From Chrysopilus asiliformis (taxonomy: Eukaryota > Arthropoda > Insecta > Diptera > Rhagionidae), in contig OZ035960.1 in assembly GCA_964034945.1 (NCBI GenBank), positions 75,986,585 through 76,050,584 of the forward strand: 64,000 bases of DNA, read 5' to 3'. Positions 30,950 to 41,573 of this stretch are shown in pieces (within the stretch, counting starts at the first letter, position 1; the number at the start of each line of letters is the position of its first letter). The notes under the pieces are model-generated. The model saw nothing but the letters and a program-made list of their open reading frames with translations. It made no database searches and had not been told where the DNA came from. The translations under genes were made by a program, and so were the position numbers.

Positions 30950-32790
30950 ATTTAAAATTCAGAATGACTTCTTGTTGGGAGACCTAGAAAGTTGTGGAAG
31001 TTTCCCGATCTTTTGTCAAGATGCTCGTAGCCTAGAATCTAAGCCATTTGTTGGAAAGGTTCTAGTGGGTCGCCATTATTCTCGAATATTCGTGTTGTGT
31101 TGGCTCACCTGATGACACGGGTTGCCGCGACACTGTCTACAGAAATGAACGACCTTGAGCTTTCCTCGCGTGCCTTGTTGGATTCTGTAAACGACGTCGT
31201 TTATGCTGGCTATCACTCTACAGGGTTCTTCCCAATGTGGTTGCAGCTTGGGGATCTTTCCTTTTCTTCATTTTAGGTTATAGAGCCACATTAAGTCGCC
31301 CTTGTTGAAACCAACGGTGTTGGCCTGCCGGTCGTATCGTGTCTTCATCCTGTCGCTTGCTATTCTGATTTGTTTGCGGGTTTCTTCGTGTACTTGATGT
31401 AGCCGTTCACGTTTTCATTTGCAGTTACTGGCTCCTCAGCAGGACTGTCCAATAGTATGTCACAAGGAAGTCGTATTTCTCTTCCGAAAAGTGTCTGAGA
31501 TTGAGTTTGGCCTGTGAAGTCATGCTTCGCTATGCGATATGCCATACGGAAGAGCGGTATCTGTCGGTCTCAATCTCGCTGTCGTTCCTCGACTATTTTT
31601 GATAGACCTCATCAAGTGTTCGATTAAACCTCTCAACCATACCATCTGATTGCGGGTGTAGCGGTGTTGCGCGAGTTTTGTGAATTCCTAAAAGCTCGCA
31701 GACCTTGCCAAATCTCTGTCTCCATAGGTACTTATGGGAGTGCTCTGTTGCCTGGATTACCGCTAGCAATTTCTTTCTTGCAACACAGTAGTTGGGTTCG
31801 AGTTTTGACAGCACTTTGCTGTAGTATGCAATCACGTGTTTCTGTGCATCCTGCTCATGTGAAAGTATTGCACTCACACCTGTATTACTGGCATCCGTGT
31901 CCAGTATAAAACGCTTGCCAGGTCCTGGCCGAACATAACTAGTTTTTTAGCATCTTGAAGGATTTCTCGCAGCGATTGGTCCAGTTATTTGACTTTTTTT
32001 TTCAGCCAGTTCATGTAGACATTTTGCGATATCAGCAAAGCCCTTCACGAACGGGCGATAGTACTTTGCCAATCCCAGAAAAGTCCTCAGTTCTCGCTTG
32101 TGTTTCGGTTGTGGCCAACTTCTAATCGATTCATACTTTTCTGGGTCAGTTGCGACTCCTTCAGCGGATACGATATGGCCCAAATATTTCACTTTAGTTT
32201 GGAAACGTCGCATCTCTTATTCTCTGCTCACTTGGTCTAGGTTATTTAAGAGTTCATCAAAACTCTGTCCCAATATGATTATGTCGTCCAAATATACGAG
32301 ACAGGATTCCCAATGCAATCCCTTTAAGACGTATTCCATCAACCTCTCGACTGTAGCTGGAGCATTGCAGAGCCCCGCAGGCATGACTCTGAATATCCAC
32401 AGACCGTTCCCAGCAGAGAATGCCGTCTTTTCCTTGTCAGTATAATATATTCCTACCTGCCAGTATCCCCTCTTGAGGGCGAGTGTACTGAACCCCTTTG
32501 ATCCGGCCAAAGTGTCTAGGGAGTCGTCTATTATTGGCAATGGGTGACTGTCCTTCTTTGTAACATTGTTCAGTAATCGATAGTCTAATAAAAATCTGGT
32601 GTTGCCATCCTTTTTCTGTACCAGAACGACAGGAGATGACCAACGACTATTTGATTCTTCAGTAACATTTCTATCGTTCATGTCTTTGATCAACTGGAGA
32701 ACATCATTTGGCTTTGCCAACGGGAGCCGTGTAGGGACTTGTCGAATTTGCCTGGCATCGCCAGTGTTCATCGCTGTCCAGGAGAATTGT
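30950..32790 (-). pseudogene. Ty3/gypsy pol relic (RT, RNase H, integrase)
   Basis: Read 32771 to 30950 on the minus strand. The RT starts at TGDARQIRQVPTRLPLAKP and includes FLLDYRLLNNVTKKD, FRVMPAGLCNAPA and the catalytic YLDDIIILGQ. RT continues in another frame (32213-31947) with KVKYLGHIVSAEGVATDPEK and LRTFLGLAKYYRPFVK. At 31877-31593 RNase H sequence (AYYSKVLSKLEPNYCVARKK) runs directly into the integrase end (HPQSDGMVERFNRTLDE), so the integrase zinc finger and first catalytic residues are deleted. The integrase C-terminus (KGDLMWLYN, KVVHFCRQ) follows to about 31100. Several frameshifts make it dead. A short TG-initial sequence at 30507 may be an LTR edge. Confidence 0.88.
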
Positions 32791-32829
32791 ATTTAACAGG
32801 GATGAAAATATTTCTCAATTTTTATATAA

Positions 32830-33271
32830 ACTCACTTCTGATGAGGAATATTTATTTCGACCAGAACAACACTCACTTCTGATGAGGAATATTTATGTCG
32901 AGCAAAATAAAACTCAATTCTGATGAAAAATATTTATGCCGAGCAGAATAAAACTCATTTTAAAAGAGATTTAAATGTCGTGAAAAACTTATACTCGATG
33001 ATAGTTATCTTCTTTTCTTTTTTAAAACTCAGCGCGTTGAAGAAAAATCTTTGAGTTGTATAGAAACTCGCTCTTCGAAGAGAAATATTTATATTGAGCA
33101 AAATAAAACTCATGTCCAAAGAGATTTTGTGTCGTCAAAAACTTATACTTGATGCATAGTTTCTCGCTTTGTTTGATAAGTGGTCTTTTTATTCCAAAGA
33201 GATTTTGTGTCGTCAAAAACTTATACTTGATGCATAGTTTCTCGCTTTGTTTGACAAGTGGTCTTTTTATT
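32830..33271. repeat. Two minisatellites
   Basis: 32835-32970 contains three to four degenerate units of about 50 bp built on CTCACTTCTGATGAGGAATA and GTCGAGCAAAATAAAACTC. 33116-33271 is a near-exact direct duplication of a ~78-bp unit (starts CCAAAGAGATTTTGTGTCGT, with one difference, GATAAG versus GACAAG). The second copy ends exactly where the family A dimer begins. Confidence 0.8.
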
Positions 33272-33847
33272 ATACCCGTATGGTGAAACCAAAGGGTATA
33301 TTAACTTTGCCTTGCCGTTTGTAAAGCCAAGATCCCGTCATCACACACAAAAATGAATTACACCAGTGTGTGTAGAATGCTAAACATAATAAAAGCTATA
33401 ATTGCCAATCTGGCAATTATTGAAAACCCGTATGGTGATTTAAGTGAACGGCGAACAGTTGTATCGAAATTCCACTATGAAGTCAAACTTTCCAATAAGA
33501 TTTTTGAAAATGTATTCCAATCGGATTTTGATGTATGGGAGTTTTATGTAGAATAACTTTTGTTCTTGCACTTTTTTGATAAGCTGCACCGTTTTCGAGA
33601 TATTCACAAAAAACGTTTTAGTTCTGTGGCGCGGATTGCGGGCGCACGGATTGAGCTACAGACTTGAAATTTTGCGCAGATTCGTTTTTCGTAAAATGCG
33701 AGGCTAAGTTCGTTAATGGACAAAAATGGACCATACCCCCCATACGAACGAAATCGTTTTTTGCGAATATCTCAAAAACGGTGTATCTTATCAAAAAAGT
33801 GCAAGAACAAAAGTTATTTTGGATATGATTCTACATAAAACTCCCAT

Positions 33848-34411
33848 TACATCAGGGGAACCTCAGAAAAAATCGCGAAAACATTAAAACAACATACAAA
33901 AAACACAATATTAGCATATCGGAACAAAGTCATACTTCGAAGTCTATACACTAATTTAAAAGACCCTACACCTAAACAAAAACGTTCAAATATAATATAC
34001 AAAATCCCGTGCTTGGGCGATCCAAATATAGGGGCAGAGTGCAATTTAAGTTACGTAGGCCAAACAAAACAATACCTAGAAAAACGTATAAACAACCACA
34101 AAAATGATTTAAAAAGGATTGGTGACGTCATAAACAACACTCCACATACCGCATTAGTCGAACATTGTAACATGCACAAACACAAACCAGACTTTGACAA
34201 CACGAAAATACTCGCAACACAAACAAACTACAACAAACGACTCACAACAGAAGCATTACACATATACACAGAGGACACATACAACATTAAATGTGACACA
34301 CAGGACATTTCAGCAGTGTATTGCGCAATACTGCACAACGAGATAAACACACGCAAACGAAAACGGACACACACAAATGATAATACAAACCCAAAAAGAA
34401 CGAAATACTAA
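33848..34411 (+). pseudogene. Penelope-like ORF: GIY-YIG endonuclease C-terminus
   Basis: One open frame runs from the insertion edge to TAA at 34411. The first part (SEKIAKTLKQH, AYRNKVILRSLYTNLKDPTP) is the linker after the RT domain. KRSNIIYKIPC and then CNLSYVGQTKQYLEKRINNH form the GIY-YIG nuclease of Penelope-like elements, with the conserved Tyr, Gly, Arg and His positions visible. In intact elements it nicks target DNA for reverse transcription. Here the RT and the start are missing, so the fragment cannot act alone, but this piece has no stops. Confidence 0.88.
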
Positions 34412-34689
34412 TAAACCGCAATAACCATATCGATGTTTGCAGTAACTGTTATTATTCTCTTTAACTTTTGTAACCGTCCCAGTGACGTCGTGTTTAATTT
34501 ATTCAATCTGTTTCTTGTTTTTATAATCGTACAATGTCAAACAATTTTGATTTATTTCATTTTATTTTATTTATCATTGTTAATCAGTGCTTAATGTAAT
34601 ATCCAAATAGTTTCCATAAAAATACACAATGTAAGTAGAAATAACTAAAACTAAGTAAAATAAAATAATTGTAATCCATCCATTGTAAG

Positions 34690-34735
34690 CACCCTGAAGA
34701 TGATCGTATACACGATCGAAACGTCGGATGATTCA
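34690..34735 (+). ncRNA. Stem-loop with hammerhead-like core in Penelope 3' region
   Basis: CCTGAAGAT precedes a 6-bp stem (GATCGT/ACGATC, loop ATAC) followed by GAAACGTCGG. This resembles the CUGANGA ... GAAA core of hammerhead ribozymes, which are known in Penelope-like elements. One extra U beside the stem and an unclear helix III make a working ribozyme doubtful. Confidence 0.3.
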
Positions 34736-35747
34736 GCATAAATGTAACGATTAGAACCAAAAAGATTTCTAGTTTCATTTAAACATCACATCAAAGGACC
34801 GATAAGCCCATTTACATAAACAACAAACATAAAACTCCCATATATCAAAATCCAATTGGAACAAATTTTTAATTTTTTTTTTTGGAAAATTTGACTTCAA
34901 AGTGGAATTTTGGTATAACTGTTCGAATTTTGATACGAATATCACCATACGAGTTTTCAATAATTGCCAGATTGGCGATTATAGCTTTTGTTATGTTTAT
35001 CATTCTAAACACACTGGTGTAATTCATTTTTTTGTGTGATGACGGGATCTTGGCGTTACAAACGGTAAGGCAAAGTTAATATACCCTTTGGTTTCACCAT
35101 ACGGGTATAAAAATTCCCAAATTGGTGCAGCAGAATATTATGTTTTATGCTTTCCTCCGGCTTTACATTAAACTGCAACGTTCTTCATTGTTCATATTTG
35201 TTAAAATCATCGGAGGATTCAATATTGGAAACAACGAAGAAGTTTGAACATCGCTGAGGTAACGACTAACGATAGGCTTCATCCGAATTTTCGAGCTACA
35301 GATTTAGTTGAGCAGGGTTCTCACTTTAGAGTCCCCAGAATTTCCAACATAATTTGTAAAAAACGGAAGTTTTGATCTTTGTTATCATCATAATTTACTA
35401 GAAATTTCTCTCTTTTAAATAAATCATAATTATCTTTTTTAGCTAATTAAAAATCAACGATGCAGTGCATTACGTCGATGGATATAATTTAATCACAAAA
35501 TACATATCGAAAAATCCAAATTTTCTTCGCGGATGAATTGTAAGTAATTTCAAACTTTCTTTGGGGATTTATTTATATTGAGAGAATTCGGCCAATTCGT
35601 TTTGATACGCATTCTGATGATCATTTCTACAGCCGGTGCGTAGGCAAATTGCCATAAATCCGATCTAGTTCGTACTCGAATCTTGAGGTATTAAGATTTC
35701 GCCTAACGATATGTAATTTGAGTTAAAAAGTCAAGATTCCCCATAAC

Positions 35748-37217
35748 TAGGGCTGCCAAAAATATGCACTAAAAAAGGCGAAATATGCGCATATAATATG
35801 CACTAAAAACGGCAAAATATTCACTTAAATATGCACTTTAAAAACATTCAAAATCCGAAATATAGTATATTTCACCCAAAATAGTGAACGGAACTTGTTA
35901 AAATGTGGTTAATTCGACTTATGTGGAAAATAAAAAAATTGAAAAAATAATAGTCTGTGAAAAAAGATTGACATTTTGACTGACAAAAATTTTTTTTACT
36001 TGTTTCTAAATTGCAACTGTTAAATTTTAAGATATTTCGAAAAGATGTTCAATACTTCATATTGTCTATGGTATAATCGGGGTTAAAACTTGTAGAAAAA
36101 TCTCAGTTGTGGGTACCACAAAACTTTCTTCCACAAAATCTACGACCCTGCGCAATTTACGCTATAGCCCTATCGTTTTGTCAACCAAAGACCTCAAAAT
36201 GTACAAAATTTAAAATAACTTGAGAACGGTAAAAGGTAAAAATGTAGAAAATTTCATTGCCTTTAATTCGTTTTTCAAAAGTTTTTTTTCGAAAAACTGT
36301 TAGTTTGCCAGTAATTCGCAAAAATATATTTTTTAGATTTTAATAAAAATATTTCAATAACGGTAAAATATCATGGATAATTGTAAAAGACAAAATTGTG
36401 CAGAATGCCATTCTCATTAATTCATCTCGTATATACAGTAAGCAAAAAACCATTTTTTTCGAGATAATGGAAAAAAATTAATTTTTTTGAAATAACGGTG
36501 TATCTCGATAACAGTTTGACATATCGAGTTCTAGCAAAAGACATACATAAGTGTAGGAATTTTTTTTTCTCGAGGTTTTGTCATACTTAACACTACTAAA
36601 AATGCGTAGTTTCGGAGTAAATTGAGAAAAACCAATTCGCGATTTTTAAAAAGCCGCCATTTTGGTTACTTCTGGCTAACGGATTTCCACCAAAAGTTGA
36701 TAGGATCGTTCAATTCCAGGACCAAATATGCCTATAAAATCTCATAGCTCTAGTAGTTTTTGATAAATCTTGTACACAGACTGACAGACAGAAAGACATT
36801 TTTGTAATATGACTCCAATCGCCTAAGGAGTGATCGGTAAATGTTTTTTTAGGTTCAATTAAAAGGTCGAAACTTTTCATGAATACAATACTGTATTATA
36901 CTTCGTAGAAGAAAGTAAAAACACATATTTATTTGTTTTTAATATTTATTCTAGCTGAAACAGTCGAATTATAATTTGAATTGTACAAAAAAAATTTGGT
37001 TGTTCATGAAAGTTGTAAAATATGCAACTAAATATGCATTATATGCATTTATATGTAGTTATATGCAAATATGCACTAACGTGTCAAATATGCGAAATAT
37101 GCAACAACAAGTGACCTTCATTCGCTTCTAAACTTATTGATTCGGATGAATAAAAAACTCCCGGAGCCGAAATCATAACGAGAAGAAATATGCAAATGCA
37201 TATTTTTGGCAGCCCTA
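35748..37217. mobile_element. hAT-type element, 1.47 kb, non-coding
   Basis: The ends TAGGGCTGCCAAAAATATGC and its inverse are about 20 bp and match well. A perfect 8-bp target duplication CCCATAAC flanks it (35740-35747 and 37218-37225). Near both ends are many AATATGCA/ATATGCACTAAA motifs, probably subterminal binding sites. The interior includes a family C repeat (36040-36840). No transposase was seen. A truncated relative of its end lies at 4107-4170. Confidence 0.95.
36040..36840 (+). repeat. Family C repeat inside the hAT element
   Basis: Shared blocks with 51420-52290 include CACAAAACTTTCTTCCACAA, AATCTACGACCCTGCGCAAT, TTTGTCATACTTAA and CCGCCATTTTGGTTACTTC, then GGATTTCCACCAAAAGTTGA. 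It ends in a short GACTGACAGACAGAAAGACA run (36779). Its ends and class are unknown. Confidence 0.65.
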
Positions 37218-37225
37218 CCCATAAC

Positions 37226-38434
37226 ATTGACCAAAATCTTATATGAGCTTTTGAGACGGTGTTGATTTTTTTTGTCGATTTATTAATTTAAAATTTGTTA
37301 TCCTCGATTTGAAATATTTACTAAATTTAGTATTAAAAATTTGGCTAAAGATTTGTCTAAAGATTTTGCTAAATTTTGAATAAAGACATATCCAATATTT
37401 GTTAAATATTTCCATATATATTTCGTTAAAATAAGTTGATAAATTTTGCTAAGATTTTGTTGTAGAAATTTTATTGAAGATTAGCCTATAAATTTTACTA
37501 AATTGTCGCTAGCTTAAATATAAATTTGTTTAGCAAAATACACTATTATAATTTCGCTAAAACTTATTTCTAAAAATTTCACAAAAATTTTGCTAACAGA
37601 ATTATTGTCTATAAAATATTTTAAATTTCATATAATAATGTTTTGCTAATTGGTAACTATCTAATAAATAAAAATTGGGATTCGATTTAAATTAATACTA
37701 GATATAACATGCAATAAAATTCAGACTATTCATTTGGAAAATCGTCTTGTTTTAATATGATTGTGGTTTTGGATAAATTTCGATCTTTGGTTGTCTCTTA
37801 ATTATGATTTGCTGAGCAATCGTTTGAGGAGAAAAGGGGAGGCCAGGTCAATCTGGGTTGATTAAAATGAATCGACCTCCCGTAGTGGGGCTTTGATAAA
37901 TGGGCCATCTAGATTCCGTTTAGACGATTAAATCAGATATATCCCAACTATCCTTTATTAAGAGTTCTTTTCTATTTTTCATTTCTTATCAAATTAGCAC
38001 GATTAACACCTGTAAGTGTCTGTAGCCAATGACACTTGCAAGTTGCAACAACCCCCCATCCGCGAACGAAGAGCCTGGTAGAGAGAGCGTGCCGGTAGGT
38101 GATAGGTGATCAGGCTCCATGGCGATCAATCTGGGTTTCCGGGATGTAAAGCAAAGCCCTGGAGTATCTGTGGTTGTCTCTCAGACACTGGACACACTAC
38201 AGAATATTAATGTTGATAATGTTTTTTATTAATGTTGGACAATTATGGTTCACTAAAGATTAATTATATTGATATTATGTTTTACTAAAGATTAATTATA
38301 GGTGGATGTCGAGTGAATGTGTTCTTACAAAATCTTAGGAGGTGGCCTCTAACTTTTGAGATTAGGCTTCACAATATGGAAAACATATAAAATAATTTCA
38401 ACACCCTTACCCTATCCCCTATAACGTAAATAAA
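37226..38434. other. Low-complexity AT-rich stretch, then unassigned sequence
   Basis: 37260-37660 is cryptically simple, with many TTTTGCTAAA/AATTTTGCTA variants. 37790-38390 is more balanced (for example CCTGTAAGTGTCTGTAGCCA near 38012) and could be an old retroelement UTR. No coding frame holds. Confidence 0.4.
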
Positions 38435-38748
38435 AAACATAACAAAAGCTATAATTGCCAATCTGGCAATCGTTGGAGACCCGTATGGTGATATTAGTAT
38501 CAAAATTCCAACAGTGGTATCAAAATTCCACTTTGAAGTCAAACTTTCCAATAAGATCTTTTAAAATTTCTTCCAATCGGATTTTGATGTATGGGAGTTT
38601 TATGTAGAATCATATCCTAAATAACTTTTGTTCTTGCACTTTTTTGATAAGATGCACCGTTTTTGAGATATTCGCAAAAATCGTTTTCGTTCGTATGGGG
38701 GGTACCCCCCTAATGGTCCATTTTTGCCCATGAACGAACTTAGCCTTT

Positions 38749-39495
38749 TGTTATATTTTTATTTGTAATTTTTGAACTACCTGACCTATCCAAATAAGGG
38801 CTGGTTGACGGTTCGATCCTCTTCTTGTCCGGGACACGTATGGTTGAAACTGCATGCTTTTCGTGTAATTGATGAGCATCTCTTTCGGACAACTCCATGC
38901 TCGTGGCTGTGTCCACCGCCTTTTGCAATGTCAAATCTCGAACTTCCAGCAGCCTGCTTTGAACACGTTGTGAACGCAACCCATAAACGAACTGATTACG
39001 TATCGCAGTTTTCAAGAAACCACCGAAATTGCAATTTAAAGAGCACTTCTGTAAAGCACGTAAAAAATCTTGTACTGATTCGCCGTCTCGTTGTTTTCTG
39101 TGCTGAAAACGGAAAACTTCAGCAATTTCCAGCGGAGTCGGATCGTAAAACTCTTGCATCAACTGGATCACTTCTTCGTAGGTTTTCGCTTCTGGTAATT
39201 CAGGTGCTAACTTATCACATAAAATGTCATAAGCCTCTTGACCCATGTAATGCAGCACGTATGGCAATTTATGATCGTTGCTCACATTGAAGAGCGTGAA
39301 AGCCACTTCTAGTCGCTTTAGCCAGCGAGACCACCTTGCATTTGAGGGAGAGAATGTTTCCACCGTGAATGTTGGTTGCATCCTTGTGCTAGTAGTATTC
39401 CCAATTATTGGGGCATTTGTAGTGTTTGCGTCGTTGGCGGTTGCCGGCACCGAAGCGTTTTCTCTAGCTGGTGTTGACGTAGAATCACCTGGCAT
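38749..39495 (-). pseudogene. Ty3/gypsy gag, C-terminally truncated
   Basis: ATG at 39495, open to the element edge; the reading then continues a few codons into the family A repeat (stop at 38740). A Thr/Ala/Asn-rich start is followed by FTVETFSPSNARWSRWLKRL, then VLHYMGQEAYDILCDKL, YDPTPLEIAEVFRFQHRKQR and RNQFVYGLRSQRVQSRLLEV. This is a retrotransposon gag (capsid-like) domain of the Ty3/gypsy type. The zinc knuckle and pol are absent. There are no stops in about 250 codons, so the insertion is fairly recent. Confidence 0.88.
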
Positions 39496-39672
39496 TTATG
39501 TACGGAGATCTGCTATTCACCATGAGTCAGAATCCCATCCTCGTTATTGAATGTAGATATTGTGATGTAGGCTCGCGCACTTCTTCTGTTGCTGTCGAGC
39601 AATTCGGATCGTAGTTATTAAGAAATAAAGTATTGTTGGAAAATCAACGGTTGTTTCCTTTCATACACAACA
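38749..39672 (-). mobile_element. Ty3/gypsy deletion derivative (LTR edge plus gag)
   Basis: The insert begins TGTTATATT and ends ACACAACA, so it has TG..CA retroelement edges. A 5-bp CCTTT occurs on both sides (38744-38748 and 39673-39677), a plausible target duplication. In the minus sense it starts TGTTGTGTATGAAAGG (an LTR-like edge), has about 175 nt before the gag ATG and ends soon after the gag frame is cut. Everything from late gag through pol is missing. Confidence 0.75.
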
Positions 39673-39898
39673 CCTTTCATTTTACAAAAAACGGATCTGC
39701 TCAAAATTTCAAGTCCGCTCAATCCGTGCGCCCGCAATCCTCGCCACAGACGGACGGACGGACGGACATGCTAAAATTAATTATTTTTATCATTCTAAAC
39801 ACACTGGTGTAATTCATTTTTGTGTGTGATAACGGGATCTTGGCGTTACAAACGGTAAGGCAAAGTTAATATACCCTTTGGTTTCACCATACGGGTAT

Positions 39899-40445
39899 AA
39901 TGAGAAATACAAATCCAAAAAAGGCACGATTTTGATTTGTGATGGTGTGACGTCTGTTAAGATTCTGTAAAGATTTCCACCCATGCCGGTGAGCTGAGCC
40001 GCAGCAGAAATCAAGCGTGCCTTTCCAGCTCCTCTGACAGATTTTATTCAATCAGTTTTACCAAATGATCCATTCATCATCCATCCATACATCAAAATTC
40101 AAATCGGACCACTGACATACAAGAGGTGCACTTTTTTCCTGTTTTCTCGACAACAGTGCATCGTATCGATAAATTTATGGAGATGAAATGTGTTTAGAAA
40201 ATGATTTTACAGAACTGATCTATACATCAAAATTCAGTTACGCCTCTCCTTCTCCCCTCCCCCTTACAAATCGAATTTTATTTTTCTATTTTCTTAAAAA
40301 CGGCTAGTCGTATTGAAAAATTTATAAAGGTAAAATCTGTTTTTAATATGATATACATAAAAACAAATCAAAACAAATCAACACCCAATCGGACATCAAA
40401 ATCCAATCGGACTCCTTTCCCCCTCTCCTATACAAATGTATTTTT
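39899..40445. other. No gene; weak family A-like similarity
   Basis: The phrase ACATCAAAATTCAAATCGGA (40089) and GTGCATCGTATCGATAAATT (40155) resemble the family A tail in reverse, but too diverged to delimit. Nothing coding is seen. Confidence 0.4.
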
Positions 40446-40943
40446 ATACCCGTATGGTGAAACCAAAGGGTATACTAACTTTGCTTTACCGTTTGCAACG
40501 CCAAGATCCCGTCATCACACACAAAAATGAATTACACCAGTGTGTTTAGAATGATAAAAACATAACAAAAGCTATAATTGCCAATCTGGCAATCATTGGA
40601 GACCCGTATGGTGATATTCGTATCAAAATTCGAACAGTTGTACCAAAATTCCACTTTGAAGTCAAACTTTCCAATAAGATTTTTTAAAATTTATTCCAAT
40701 CGGATTTTAATGTATGGGAGTTTTATGTAGAATCATATCCTAAATAACTTTTGTTCTTGCACTTTTTTGATAAGATGCACCGTTTTTGAGATATTCACAA
40801 AAACCGTTTTCGTTCGTATGGGGGGTACCCCCCCTAATGGTCCATTTTTGCCCATTAACGAACTTAGCCTCGCATTTTACGAAAAACGGATCTGCTCAAA
40901 CATTCAAGTCTCTACCTCAATCCGTGCGCCCGCAATCCGCGCC

Positions 40944-40974
<31 letters not shown>

Positions 40975-41573
40975 GACGGACAGACAGACAGACGGACAGA
41001 CAGACAGACGGACGGACATGCAGAAATTAATTATTTTTATCATTCTAAACACACTGGTGTAATTCATTTTTATGTGTGATGACGGGATCTTGGCGTTACA
41101 AACGGTAAGGCAAAGTTAATATACCCTTTGGTTTCACCATACGGGTATAAAAATAATTAATTTCTGCATGTCCGTCCGTCCGTCTGTCTGTGGCGCGGAT
41201 TGCGGGCGCACGGATTGAGCTAGAGACGTGAAATTTTGCGCAGTTTCGTTTTTCGTAAAATGCGAGGCTAAGTTCGTTAATGGGCAAAAATGGACCATTA
41301 GGGGGGTACCCCCCATACGAACGAAAACGATTTTTGCGAATATCTCAAAAGCGGTGCATCTTATCAAAAAAGTGCAAGAACAAAAGTGATTTAGGATATG
41401 ATTCTACATAAAACTTCCATACATCAAAATCCGATTGGAATATATTTTAGAAAATCTTGTTGGAAAGTTTGACTTTAAAGTGGAATTTTGATACAACTGT
41501 TCGCCGTTCACTTAAATCACCATACGGGTTTTCAATAATTGCCAGATTGGCAATTATAGCTTTTGTTATGTTT
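40446..41573. repeat. Family A copy in which a full reverse copy is nested
   Basis: Forward head 40446 to about 40557, then a full reverse copy (about 40558-41148), then the rest of the forward copy from AAAATAATTAATTTCTGCAT to TTTTGTTATGTTT at 41573. The nested copy has a long array of GACAGACGGACA-type units (40946-41018). The forward tail is the GTTCGCCGTTCACTTAAATC subtype and the nested copy is the other subtype, so they are different lineages. Confidence 0.92.

Larger units (their letters stand above)
33848..34827 (+). mobile_element. 5'-truncated Penelope-like retroelement
   Basis: This insertion in the family A dimer is bracketed by a 14-bp direct repeat CATAAAACTCCCAT (33834-33847 and 34828-34841), present once in uninterrupted copies. 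It holds the C-terminal part of a Penelope-like ORF and a 3' region with the stem-loop GATGATCGTATACACGATCG (34699-34718) followed by AAACGTCGG. No reverse transcriptase core is present, so it was inserted truncated or deleted later. Confidence 0.9.
33272..35108. repeat. Family A inverted dimer (head+, tail-, tail+, head-)
   Basis: Forward head 33272-33381, reverse tail 33382 to about 33621, forward tail about 33622-33847 resuming at 34842-34998, reverse head 34999-35108. Both outer ends are the ATACCCGTATGG terminus, so the whole is a long palindrome. The head/inverted-tail junctions (GAATGCTAAACATAATAAAA and its inverse) match the one at 5681. A Penelope-like element interrupts the forward tail. 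The first tail is the GTGAACGGCGAAC subtype and the second the GATACGAATATC subtype, so the halves are not simple copies of each other. Confidence 0.85.
38435..39898 (-). repeat. INE-1-like repeat (family A), reverse copy split by a gypsy gag element
   Basis: The first part (38435-38748) runs from AAACATAACAAAAGC to AACGAACTTAGCC. The second part (39673-39898) resumes at CCTTTCATTTTACAAAAAAC and ends CACCATACGGGTAT. It has a GACGGACGGACGGACGGACA array. The interruption is described separately. Confidence 0.9.

Noticed and set aside
38772..39290. 172-codon plus ORF opposite the gypsy gag
   Set aside because: Antisense shadow. The minus frame has clear gag motifs.
40767..41079. ORFs of 60-110 codons with TDRRTDRQTD runs (also 50099-50431, 59774-60086, 61444-61695, 19428-19730)
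   Set aside because: They recur in every INE-like copy, are readings of the tetranucleotide array and flanks, and overlap in several frames.
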